Assembly: GCA_015039365.1 (NCBI GenBank) | Contig: WION01000210.1 | Span: 1 to 64,000, forward strand | DNA from: Amanita rubescens | Taxonomy: Eukaryota; Basidiomycota; Agaricomycetes; Agaricales; Amanitaceae | Length of the DNA stretch: 64,000 bases | Direction: 5' to 3' | Part shown: positions 24,571 through 35,221 of the stretch, in pieces | Layout: each line of letters begins with the position of its first letter | How positions within the stretch are numbered: the first letter of the stretch is position 1 | Position numbers and translations under genes: made by a program | Notes under the pieces: model-generated | Database searches by the model: none | What the model saw: the letters and a program-made list of their open reading frames with translations, nothing else | Told to the model about the DNA's origin: nothing

Positions 24571-24927
24571 TGAAACACTGCAATGTGCTCTGGGTTGTAC
24601 CCAGCACTGCAGGTGCCATGCACAATAGTGCACAGACTTAAGCTAAGGCTGATCTGAGGGGAAGGGAACTCCAATTCTCGTTCGTAGCTATCCTATACGA
24701 CTACATGTGACATGTACTTATAGTAACTACCATGCGCTTACCATGCGCTTGTGGTCCGACATAATCCGACATATTCCCGTGCATCCGACGTACTCCGATG
24801 AATTCCCACGCGTCGGATCGAAGCGGATTGAAAGCGGACGGAAAGCGGATCGAAGGTGGATGGCGGAGGACATCTTCGGAAGGCTTCAGAGCATGCTGCA
24901 CACTGTAACAGGATTCCATCCATTACA
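24571..24927 (-). repeat. LTR (5' LTR in element orientation)
   Basis: 357 bp, same ends as 23048-23414. The primer-binding site lies just inside it at 24558-24568. Confidence 0.88.
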
Positions 24928-25828
24928 CCGGACTGCGATTGCCGGTCCTGGCAGTTTTGACTTCTGCCCAGTTGCGGTCCAACCCTTTTGGGCCAGAACC
25001 GAAAGACCAGTTGGCAACCAGTTACAACTGGTCTTTTTGGCAACCGTTTGGGTGGGTTTGAGGGATGGATTGGGAGTCAGGCACTCGGATGTCGTTCCCC
25101 TGTTCGACCTTCCAAATTGGGTAATTAATAATAACAGAGTGAACTTCGCATTTTTGATATGTTATAAAGTAGATATTACTGTTATTACAAGTTAGACAAG
25201 TGGGTAGGTAGGTTGGTGGATGGATCTGATAGTAACTATGTTAATACAATCATTTTAATGGGTGGATTGGCCAGTGTGGCCTTGGATGTCATCTTCTAAT
25301 TTTAGCAGCAACATTGCATTTTTCTAACTTTAGTAACATGATCGATTATTCTAAATTTAGCAACATCATCCAAGCACCCATTTGCGCATCCACCTATGCA
25401 ACCCTTTGTATGCAACCATTAAGGGAAAGGAGGGGTGGATTGGCCAACAGGGACTTGGGTGGTATTGCTAAATTTGGAAATTTCGAAGTAATTATCGTGA
25501 AATAGCAATAATATCATATGATTCTAATTTTAGAAACAACATCTGAGTGCCCATTTATGAATCCATCCCTTATATCTAGTTATTTTTTGATTTTTTTTGA
25601 TTTTGGGGGTGGATGCATCAATGGGAACTCGGATGACACCAAGTAATGCACGGTCTCAGTTGGCAACCGGTCGTGACTGGTTGCACATTTGAGCTGCAAC
25701 CAGTGTAACCAGTCTTGACCGGTTTCGGTCCAGTTGCCCCAAAATCGCGAGACAAAAAAGACCGGTCTCGGTCCAGTTGAACCTAAAAATAGGCAAAAGA
25801 CCGGACTGGACCGGACTTTTTTTCACTA

Positions 25829-26203
25829 TACCTGCAGCAACCTGCTGGCCAGGACAAGTGTGCAGTGCTGCCGCACAACTCTCATGACACTTTTACTGTT
25901 CGTAAATTGTACTATAAGTGCTTAGCACTATGCCCCTGCGGCGCCCAGATTCGAATATGATAAAGCTGTTTACTAGTGCTGCCAAACACTATAGTCTATG
26001 ATCATCCCCATCCTGAGCTAGTTTAAGCCGAAACTATGCTTTAGTCTTATGATTGCTACCACTGTTTCAAGCTATGGATCAAGGGTCATTTATTCTATAC
26101 CATAAATCAGCACTCAAAAGTATATAAATCATGTGAAAAAAATGTGTGCTTTTTGTTGCGACTCATGAACTTGTCAATGACTGAAGCAGCGTCTTGATCT
26201 GGC
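25829..26203. other. Unassigned spacer
   Basis: No coding region, repeat end or RNA gene that I can support. A GATTCGAAT word near 25950 recalls a tRNA T-loop but has no stems around it. Confidence 0.4.
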
Positions 26204-26463
26204 CATACTATTAGACCTCCCCCACTCATTCCTTATGGATTCCTTGCAATTTCAAGATGTTCCAAATGGCCCAGAACACACTAAAAAAAGTTCATGGAAT
26301 CTGTGTGGAATCCATGTGGAATCCATGCATATTCCACGGAATCTCAGGAATTTGCCTGGAACAGGAGTGACAAGGAATCCACATGGACTGGGCCATGGAC
26401 TCCGTGGATTCCAGGTACATTTCTGCCTGGTTTGCATAATGCTGACATACAAGGACTTTCAGC

Positions 26464-28338
26464 TAGTGATGGGAAGTTAAGTTATGTAACCGCAATTAAC
26501 CTTAACTTAACTGAACCTAACTGCTCGACCAGTTAATTATCAGTTAAGGTTAGGCCCTTTCCCTAACCTTAACCGGACCGGTTATGACCGGTTAAATTGT
26601 GCAACCTTGTAGAGCTGGTCCTTAGCTTCATTTTGAGCCCTTATTCATGTAATTTGGCCCAGTGGTTCATGAGATATGAAGTATTTTGTGAAGGGATGTC
26701 AAAATTATTGTGTTTCTCATTAGCAATGTGGTCCATGACATGCAAAAAGCAATATACAATTAGTTTCTCATGTTCAATCTGCTAGCTATTTCCCTCACCA
26801 CACTCAGAAACATAGTTCTCTGGGATGCTGATGAGGAGCAAAGTTTTGCATGGCTGTTGTGAGGCTCTAATTTGTATGCAATTTTCATTATGTTTATCAT
26901 TCTGTATTGGACAATATACTTCTGACTTAGGCTGTTGGCATTTGGGACTTGTTTCTGACTTATATTGATCAGTTATGAGCATCATAGACAACATTGCTAA
27001 TGGGAAACCAACCATCTTGACATCACTCACAAAACACTTCATATCTCATGAACCACTGGTCCAAATTACATGAATAAGGGCTCAAAATGATGCTAATAAC
27101 CTGCTCTACCAGATTACATAATTTTAATCGGTTATAACTGGTCATAACCGGTCCAGTTAAGGTTAAGGAAATTCTGGGTCATCAGTTAATTGATCAGTTA
27201 CAGTTAATCAATTTTGGGGCAATTAACCAGACTTAACCTAACCTCACAACTAGTGATTCAAGGTCCGGTCTGGTCCGATTTTTTTTCCTTTTTTGGAAAG
27301 ACCGAAATCGGACCGGTCTCAGGGTGTCCCTGATATCGAAAAGACCGGAACCGGACCGCTTAAGACCGCAAGACCGGTTAAGACCAGTCCAGGACTGGTC
27401 CTGGTCTGGACCGGTCTTGGACTGGTCTGGACTGGTCTTGGACTGGTCTGGACTGGTCTTGGACTGGTCTAGACCAGTCCTTACATTAGTTTCTATGTCC
27501 CTATGTCTCCCATACAACAATTTAAAACTACAAAACTTCATAAATATCAATATGTTCCTAACCCTCACCCTCTCACACCCTCTCACACCCAGCTGCACTC
27601 AGATGAGCCACATAAAACCATTTTTGATGATGCCAGGAGACTGCCAAACATTGCCAAAGAGATTGCCAAAGAGATCACCAAAGAGAGAATGAAGCCCAGT
27701 GTTGCTGACCCTCACCCTCCCACTGCTCAGCTTGTCCCATTAGACCCCACTCCACCCCCTCACATCATCTCACACCCAGTTGCACTCCAGATAAGCCACA
27801 TTAAACCATTTTTAATGATGCCAGGAGACTGCCAAACATTGCCAAAGAGATTGCCAAAGAGATCACCAAAGAGAGAATGAAGCCCAGTGTTGCTGACTCT
27901 CACCCTCCCACTGTTCAACTATGTTCCATTGGATGTACTAGAGCATACCTAGATTAGTTAATTTCAGAATACCTTACCTGGAGTGTTGCAACAACAGATG
28001 TTTTCAAAATTCACATGTTATATATAACTTTTGACAAACTTCACTACTGTGAACTCAAATCTCAACTGTTTTTTATGTTTCAATACTCAAAAAAAAGCTA
28101 AAATATAGGAGAACATGACTGTGTTGGTCACATGTGACAATTAGCAGTCTAGGACCGGTCTAGACCGGTCTTTTGCGGTTTTTTTGATTTTAAAAATTTA
28201 AAAAGACCAGAACTGGACTGCCCTTGGACCTCCTAAGACCTGAGACTGCAGTCTGGTCCAAATCGGTCCTGGTCCGGTCCGGTTCCGGTCTTTTTCGGTC
28301 CTAAGAGACTGGAAATAGAAACACTACTCACAACACTA
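26464..28338. mobile_element. TAGTG-ended hAT, TTAACCGGTTA type (holds another hAT)
   Basis: Ends TAGTGATGGGAAGTTAAG and AACCTCACAACACTA (interrupted), flanked by a perfect 8-bp duplication CTTTCAGC (26456-26463, 28339-28346). About 0.8 kb without the insert 27251-28326. Subterminal words are AACCTTAACTTAACTG and CCGGTTATGACCGGTTA. The middle has no coding region. Confidence 0.92.
27251..28326. mobile_element. TAGTG-ended hAT, GACCGGTC type, copy 2
   Basis: Ends TAGTGATTCAAGGTCC and GGAAATAGAAACACTA; perfect 8-bp duplication CTCACAAC (27243-27250, 28327-28334), only 4 bp from the end of its host element. It is copy 1 (16761-17864) in reverse orientation. A tandem GGACTGGTCTTGGACTGGTC array lies at 27395-27480, and a 130-bp CCAAAGAGA-containing segment is duplicated in tandem (about 27600-27890). 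Confidence 0.93.
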
Positions 28339-28377
28339 CTTTCAGCACAAGGAGTCCTCAGGAGTCCACATGGACTC

Positions 28378-28490
28378 CTGATTCCCATGGTCATGTGACA
28401 GGCCACTTGGTCTGTGCGCCAGCCCACAGGTATATAAGGAGAGGGCATGTACCACATATCCCCCAGCTTCCCCCCCTTCCTCGAGGACAG
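28378..28490 (+). repeat. TATA-bearing module, copy 3
   Basis: GGTCATGTGAC, GTCTGTGCGCCAGCCCACAGG, TATATAAGGAGAGGGC and CATATCCCCC in order, matching 13447-13560 on minus. Belongs to GGACTCC element copy 2. Confidence 0.55.
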
Positions 28491-29094
28491 GGGGGGAGGG
28501 GAGTGATAAGATTAGATAGATAGATAGTGATTAGATATATGTATGTATGATCTCATAGGTAAGCTTAAATAGCAGTATGATGATGTAGATAAGATAAGAT
28601 CACAGATAAGATAATATGATTTCCTTTTATAGAATTTGTGACAACATGAGGTGTGTGACTGTGACAAAAAAGATGCACCTAGATTGTGTGATTCAGAATA
28701 TACAAGAATGACAGTGCCAAACAAAGTCAAACATGAGATATTTACAAAACAATTTTTCAGATGTGACAGAAAATTGAAAAAATCCAAAAACATTATGTGA
28801 TCACATCTCTTCAAGAATTGCAGTGCAAAACACAACCAAACACAAGATATTTTCAAAATACTGTTTTGGTGGGAATGATGGCTGTTACAGAAATGGACTC
28901 CCACATTACACAATCATGCTTAGCAGACAAGCCTCCTCATTCATCATGCCTATCCTTGCTTACTCTACCTTGATTACTTTGCTGACACATGCATTGTTAC
29001 ATATGCACCTGTGGTCAGCAATCTGATATGTATAATGTAGTGGGGTGTACACAACTTTACTGTATTTATTTCTGCAACACAATCAGGACCTAGC

Positions 29095-29277
29095 TGTAAC
29101 GGGTGACTTACCCGTTTAGGGAAGTCAGAGATAATATGTACAAATAGTATAGTATATGCATGTTTAGCCTTGTATTAAGGCATCTCACAACCACCTACTA
29201 CGCGACGAATAACATTCGGTTCAGTGTAGCTCGGGTGTTCACATAAGATACAACATAACAACTTATAAGTTGTTACA
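29095..29277 (+). repeat. Left LTR of the hairpin-dense element
   Basis: 183 bp, TGTAACGGGTG to GTTGTTACA. It holds hairpins itself: CGGGT with ACCCG at the start and the palindrome AACAACTTATAAGTTGTT near the end. This is very short for an 8-kb element. Confidence 0.95.
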
Positions 29278-29283
29278 CTTTTT

Positions 29284-29510
29284 ACACTTCCGAAGTGTAG
29301 TAGGCTCTCACAAGAGCCTTTTTCGAGAACACAAACACGAAATCAGTGTTGCAGCCCCGGCCGCGACACTCTAAGAAGTCTCCCGAGACTTCTAAAGCAC
29401 ATATACAAGTCTACTACACATAGACTATCATTCAGGACGCGTAAAGCACGTCCTTAAACAAACCCGAGCATTCACAATGCTCGACGAGCCTCAAAACATG
29501 AGGCTTCACT
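29284..29510 (+). other. Leader with consecutive hairpins
   Basis: Six stem-loops in a row: 29284-29298 (ACACTTC/GAAGTGT), 29303-29318 (GGCTCT/AGAGCC), 29374-29393 (AGAAGTCT/AGACTTCT, loop CCCG), 29434-29454 (AGGACG/CGTCCT), 29465-29483 (CGAGCATT/AATGCTCG, loop CAC, overlapping the ATG at 29477) and 29487-29505 (AGCCTC/GAGGCT). The start codon sits inside the fifth loop-stem, so folding could affect translation. Confidence 0.8.
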
Positions 29511-32500
29511 CCAAACGAGCTATCCTAGGCTCGTATAACCTAAAAGACCCTCCCGGGTCTCCGACACTTAAGTATCCAGGCCCTCATTGGGTCCCGGACA
29601 ACTTGCGCGCATCATGGTGTGCTGCCGAAACACTTACGCGTTGCTTATCACGCGACGTGTCAATCACGTACAAGTCCACACGCCGAATGCTGGACTCGGT
29701 CTTACCTGACCAGCGCGACTGTTGCAAGGTTGGAATAGAGCTCATGCTCAGGGACGGTTGTTTCACTCCAGAACGAGTAATTCGCGCTCGCTCTTCCACA
29801 GACTCGAGCTCAGTGAGGCTGGATCCCTCGGATCTTCATAAATCCCTCAGACGGAGTGGCTCATGAGCCCTTTGTCTTCAAGAAAACAGTCTGGATGAAC
29901 TGTTGAGAAGTCATCAGAAACTGATGATTGAGTGGCGCGAGGGACTTAAGTTGACGCCTTCAAGCCACTCCGATTCCCTGAGTTCCGTTGTTGTTCGAGA
30001 ACAGCCTCGCAAGACCGTTCTGATCAGAGAACCTCCGAAAAGAAGTCCTCTTTCCGGTGAAAAGTCAGTCAAGCTTCTTGAAGTGGGGAAAGGCCTGTCA
30101 GCCATGTCGCATTCATCGCTAAGCCACACGCGCGCGCCCGTCCTTTCTAGTTCACCACATTCAATTCCACAGAGAGGAAACATTCCGCTAGCACCTCCCG
30201 AGAACGTTCCGAGAGTTTCAGCCCCCGAGACTCAGAAGCTACCTGAATGAGTGCAATCGGCTCGTTCTATGGCAGTTCCAAGCTCTGCAAAGCCGGACCT
30301 TCCTCCCGTGTCCTATGGACTCACAAAGAGTCGTCATGGTGGTGTTCATGAGCCCAGACTGAACCCCTTGACAGCGAGGCCGAAAGTCTTCAAGTCGTCC
30401 TCCGAGACCGTCGTGCCCGGTTCCCGGCCTTCACCCAGCCTTAGCGTGCGCGCAAAGGCTCGAGAACAGTCTATTAAGACCGTTCTAGATAGAGATTCCC
30501 CGAAGGGAAGCTCTCAAGCTGATCCAAAGCCTTCTGGTCCAGTTGTCTCAGCTCTTGCTCCTTCCTCGCACGGAAATGTTCGAGCACCCGAGAGATCGCC
30601 TGTTGGAAAGAGAGAAGTCAGCATGGAGAAACGAATAAGTGCAGTTAGGCACTCACCTGTAGCCGAAGCAGCCCCCACGCTGCTGTCCATGCCCGTCTCC
30701 TGTATACGGGCCCCGCCTGCTCCTTTGTCCAAAGACGGTACTTCTCTGTCATCCCGGGCGTTCCCAACACAGCGTGCGCATAACGCTAGTGGCATGCATC
30801 GAGTAGTGAGCACTACGACTCGCCGTGAGATCAAGACTCCCTCCCGAGTCTCCCGAGAGCCTGCTTCACCACAGTCTGGCAAAACACTGCTGCAAACGGT
30901 TTCTGAGCGACGAGTCGGGTTTAAAGCCACCTTACAACGGTATGATAAATCGCCGTCTGCTGGCGTTCAAGAACGCTCTACAGTGTGTCCTAAGGAAGGG
31001 GAGGAACGGCGGATGTTCTCCGTCATTAACATTCAGATCAATAAAGGCGAGAAAGTCTCACCTGAACCTTCAGAAGCTCCGAAGCAAATGTACAATCCTC
31101 CGAGTGCTACCTACGAGCCGACATCAGCTTGCAAACCCGCAACTCTATCACCCAGCCTTAGTGTGTGCGCCAAGGCTCAAGAACAGTCTATCAAGACCGT
31201 TCTAGACAGAGAATCCCTAAAAGGAAGCTCTCGTGTTGGTTCAGTACCCTCCGGTCGAATCGTATCAGCTCCTACACCTAAACGCAGGAACGCTATGACT
31301 CCTATGAAGCCATCTGCGAGAAAAGTGGAGGATAGCCTGGAGAAACGGACGAGTGCAACTAAACACTCACCTGTACCAAACGCAGCCCTCATGCTGCGTA
31401 ATTCCACATCCGTCCTCTCTATACGGCCCGCTCTCGCAATTTCCTCCAAAGATGGAGCTAGATCATCTTTACAGGTGACTTCGACGCTGGTTCCTTCAAG
31501 CGTAATCAATGCGTGTCAAGTAGTAAGCGAGACAACTCGCCGTAAGGTTGAGACTCTCCCGAGACTCTCTCTCGAGTCTTCTTTGATGCGGTTTGGTAAA
31601 ACACCGATAGCGGGTGTTGTAGAATGCTCCAACGAGCGTTCTAATGTCGATTTAGGGCCAGCTATCAAGCAAGCCCTGATGTCCTCTTTTTCATCCAAGA
31701 TGGGGGAGAAACGACGGGTTTCTGACACCATCGTCAGTAGGAATAAAGGAACGAATGAGGGCACATACCAAGAGGTAAAGACTCTCTCTCGAGTCTCATC
31801 AAAGACCACAACTCCGTGGTCTGATGAACCGCCATCAGCCGGTGTTCAAGAACGCTCGGTAGAGTGTTCTGAGGTTACAGTCGGGCCTTTTCCTGTTGAG
31901 CAAGCACAGAGGCGCCCGATTTCTTCTTCAACCAAGGTGGAGGAGAGACGGATGCCTGATGCCATCGTCAGTAGTCATAATGCAGGAAAAGAAGATGAGA
32001 GCTCAACTAAACCCTATGCTGCCTTCACGCCGCACGCCTCCGCTCCGATTGCCCTGTCCGTTCCTCTCACATGCACCGGACCCCTTCTTCTACCCTCGGG
32101 TGGCACAATACCCCATATTGAGGTGGTATCTGGACAATGTGATCTAAACGTCGTCAATAAGGCTTCAGGAGCGTATGGCCTATGCTCACCTAGTCTCGAA
32201 TCGGCTGCTCGAAAGCAGCCTGTTACTTCCATCATCCCTCCTTCTGTCGAAGGGGAAGGGCAGCTCGCGAGAGCTGCTGCATATATTCAAGAGCGTATCA
32301 AACGTCACTCTTCTGCGCCTGACGAATTTCCTCGTTATGGTTCCAAAGAACCTCCCGATAAGCGTATGGAAATTGCATCAACAGCAATCGAGTCGCGACG
32401 TCTAGAAACAGATGTCGTTAGAGCAAGGTTGGAGGCGAGAACAACGCTCACCTTGCCCCCTTGTCGTACAAAGGGCGTCAAGCTCTCTCATTCATCGCCA

Positions 32501-35221
32501 GAGGCTACTCTTGAGTTGCCTGACTCGAGTCTTGGGACCTCGGTCACGGATGGTCAGGATTTGAAGCCACGACAAGCTGTCGAGGCGGTCAGATGCGCTG
32601 ACGAGCGTCTAAAGACTGAGGAATCAGTCTTGGAGGAGTCGGTCATGCCAGCTCCTCGGGTTATTAAGAGCGAATGGGCTCCCGAAGGACAGCCTGTGTC
32701 CTGGGCTGTCAGTAAGATAGAAACGAGGAGTGCATGTCTGCGCTCACCTGTTACCTCAGCGGCCCTCACGCCGTTTGCTCCCTTACCTGCCTTCCTGTCG
32801 CAGGCCCTTCCATCCAGTCTGCTGAGTCCAGAACTCAGCGGTTTTCTTATGAAGTCTCCTGGTGAAGGAGACTGCGAGTGGCGACCTATTAAGGCCGCTA
32901 ACTCACCGAACAATCCGGGTGTTGGAATGCAATCACCTGAATCCAAGACCAGCGTATTAACGCTAGTCTCAAAGCCCAACATAGCCGGGGTTCCGTCTCC
33001 TCGCTTCTTGAGTGACGAGCATAAGTGGCGAGCCTGTTGCAAGCCGCCAAACGCAGTAGCATCAGCACAACGACGTCTATTCGCTATCGTCATTGAGTTG
33101 ATCTTATTGAGTGCTACGTGGCACTCACGTGAAGCTAAAACAAGCCCTGAGATCGTCATCAAGCCCAAATGCGCTCGGGATGATCTGCATTGCCTCCCAA
33201 AGGGATCGTCGGGCCATAGATTATTTATTTCAGTTGACACAGTCACCCAAAATGTGATACGCGATGATGCTCGCCCAAACGAGTCTTGGAGAACCATCGC
33301 GCAAAGCCTGTTTACGCTGGGGGTGATCAAGCAGATGGAACTCGAGACAAACTCCCACACCATCTTGCATCCTACGGCAAGGCCGAGCCCCAAGAAGCAG
33401 GGCCAAGCTACTGCGCCACAGGGGCTCCTGGATGCTTCCATCTTCCGGCCTTCGTTCAGCCTCAGCGTACACGCTAAGGCTCAAGAACAGCCTATCAAGG
33501 CCGTTCTGAATGTGGCTCTTGCGTCGTCATCCAAGCGTTGCGAAAACCGTGAATCTACAAAACATTCCGTGGACAAGGCCGACATTAGTGCAAGGAAGGG
33601 TTTGAATGCTACTGAATGCCCACCTTTACCCAATGCAGTCTCAACGCTGCATAGATCCTTGCCTATTCCCTCTCTACGGGCCCCTCATGTCCGTTATTTC
33701 AAAGATAGGGATGCTCCGTCCTTTCCGATGAATTCGACACAATGCATGCTGGGGGTAGTCAATACGCGTCGAGTGATGAGCATTGTGACTCACTTCAAAC
33801 CTGAGACTCCCTCTCAAGTCTCTCGTGAAGTCTCTTCACCGTGGTTGGGTAAAGCGCCGTCCGTGGGTGCTCAAGGATGCTCCGATGAGTGTTCTAACAA
33901 TGCTGTAGGGCATGCTATTGAGCAAGCCCTTGTCCTTTCTTCTTCGAAAGAAGGGGAGGAACGGCGAGCCTGTGATGCCATCATCAGTATACTGAGGAAG
34001 AATGAAAGAGACTATTCACCTGAGGCCTCGGTAGCCCCCACGCTACCTGTTTGCGCTTCCGCTCCATCACTCATCATTCCCGCACAAACTGCAAACCCTC
34101 GTCTGCCTACAGCCGAGCCCATGTCACCTATTAATACGGTACCAAGACGATGTGATCTAGACATTGTCTGTGAGACGCCAATGGCGAGTGACAGACTGCA
34201 CTCACCAAGTTCTGAAACTGCCCGAAAGCAGTTTGTGCCTGTTGGTGTCCTTTCCGAAACCGGGGAAAGAACGTGGCTAGCTAGAGCTGTCACGTACATC
34301 AAAGAACGACTGATTGGTCGCTCTTCCGCATGCGACGAGTTCGAACGTTGCAGCCACAAGGGTCCACCTGACAAGTTCCGGGAATCCGAGAATAGCGAAG
34401 AGATTCGACATCATAGGATAATAGACATCGTAAATGAGTTAAAGGCGAGCAGGAAACCACGCTCACCTGGAGCTTGTCTCGAAAGCTATGAGCCCTCCCG
34501 ATCTCTGCCCGAGGCTGTCAATCCACAGTACAGCAGCCTGTCAATCCACAGCTGCAAAAAGGCCCTCTGGGCGGTCACAAGCTTGTTGCCCGTCTTGTCT
34601 GTACCGCACGCAGCCTTTTCGCCACGTCTGCCCTCCAAGTCTGCAGTTTCGCAGCAGACTGTTCTTCTCAGTTGGTCAAGTCTTGAGCTCGACGGACTCA
34701 TTACGAAGTCCTCGAATGACAAAGACTGTAAGCTACGACCTTATAAGATTGTTAGCTCATCGAGCCTTCCGGGTGATGGAACACACCCACACGAAGCCAA
34801 GACTGGTATACTATTACCAGTCTCAAAACCCAACGAGGCTCAGGAACCTTCTTCTCGCACCTTGAATATCGAGCTCGAGTGGCGAGCGCATTGCAAGCCA
34901 CCAAATGTCGCGGTTGAACCTGAACGGCACAATAGTAGCATCGTTAGCAAAGCTGTTGAGTCGAGTGCTACGAAGCACTTACTATCAGCCAAGGCAGCAT
35001 TCGTGCTGCCTATGTCGCCATCTGCACGATCGCTGCGGACATGTAAACCGCGCCATATAAGTCCCGAGCTCATCACACGAGTTCTTAAGCCACCCGATTG
35101 GGCAGCTTTTCGACAACCTCTAAATGAGGTTGTCAGTAAACTCAAAGTTAGACGAGGGTTTAGTCGCTCACCAGTAACGCGACTTGTCTTCATTTCCCCA
35201 TCTTCCGCTGTCTTCGAGTGA
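29477..35221 (+). CDS. Giant repetitive ORF of unknown function (two in-frame TGA)
   Basis: One frame runs from ATG 29477 to TGA 35219-35221, about 1,914 codons, interrupted only by TGA at 29864-29866 and 30248-30250; the last 1,656 codons are uninterrupted. Composition is rich in Ser, Pro, Ala, Arg and Thr with no recognised domain, zinc knuckle or catalytic motif. Diverged modules recur: SLSV.AKA.EQSIKTVLDR (about 30437, 31154, 33458), VQERS/VVECSNE with GEERR (30960, 31610, 31840, 33870), and a block with SSE(S)A.RKQ.V near 32200 and 34210. A stop-free stretch this long argues for translation, yet paired substitutions in the repeats suggest RNA folding is also selected. Whether the TGAs are mutations of CGA or are read through is unknown. 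Confidence 0.7.

Larger units (their letters stand above)
23048..24927 (-). mobile_element. Non-autonomous LTR retrotransposon with 4-bp duplication
   Basis: Two direct LTRs (23048-23414 and 24571-24927) flank a 1.16-kb interior, and CCGG lies on both sides (23044-23047, 24928-24931). Orientation is minus: next to the right LTR, a site TGGAGCCCACC (24558-24568 on minus, 2 nt from the LTR) fits a tRNA primer-binding site. The interior has no RT, integrase or Gag I can recognise; two minus-strand frames of 141 and 100 codons are of unknown meaning. It therefore depends on proteins from elsewhere. Confidence 0.82.
22973..25828. mobile_element. TAGTG-ended hAT, GCAACCGGTTGC type, copy 2 (holds an LTR element)
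   Basis: Ends TAGTGATTCAAAGTCC and GGACTTTTTTTCACTA; about 0.97 kb without the LTR element at 23048-24927. Flanks TACCCGTG and TACCTGCA differ only by transitions, so the duplication is decayed. Subterminal words are CAACTGG/CCGGTTGC. The middle contains CATCCAAG-type phrases as in 18066-18971. Confidence 0.75.

Noticed and set aside
25940..25965. tRNA-like GATTCGAAT word
   Set aside because: No acceptor, D or anticodon stems surround it.
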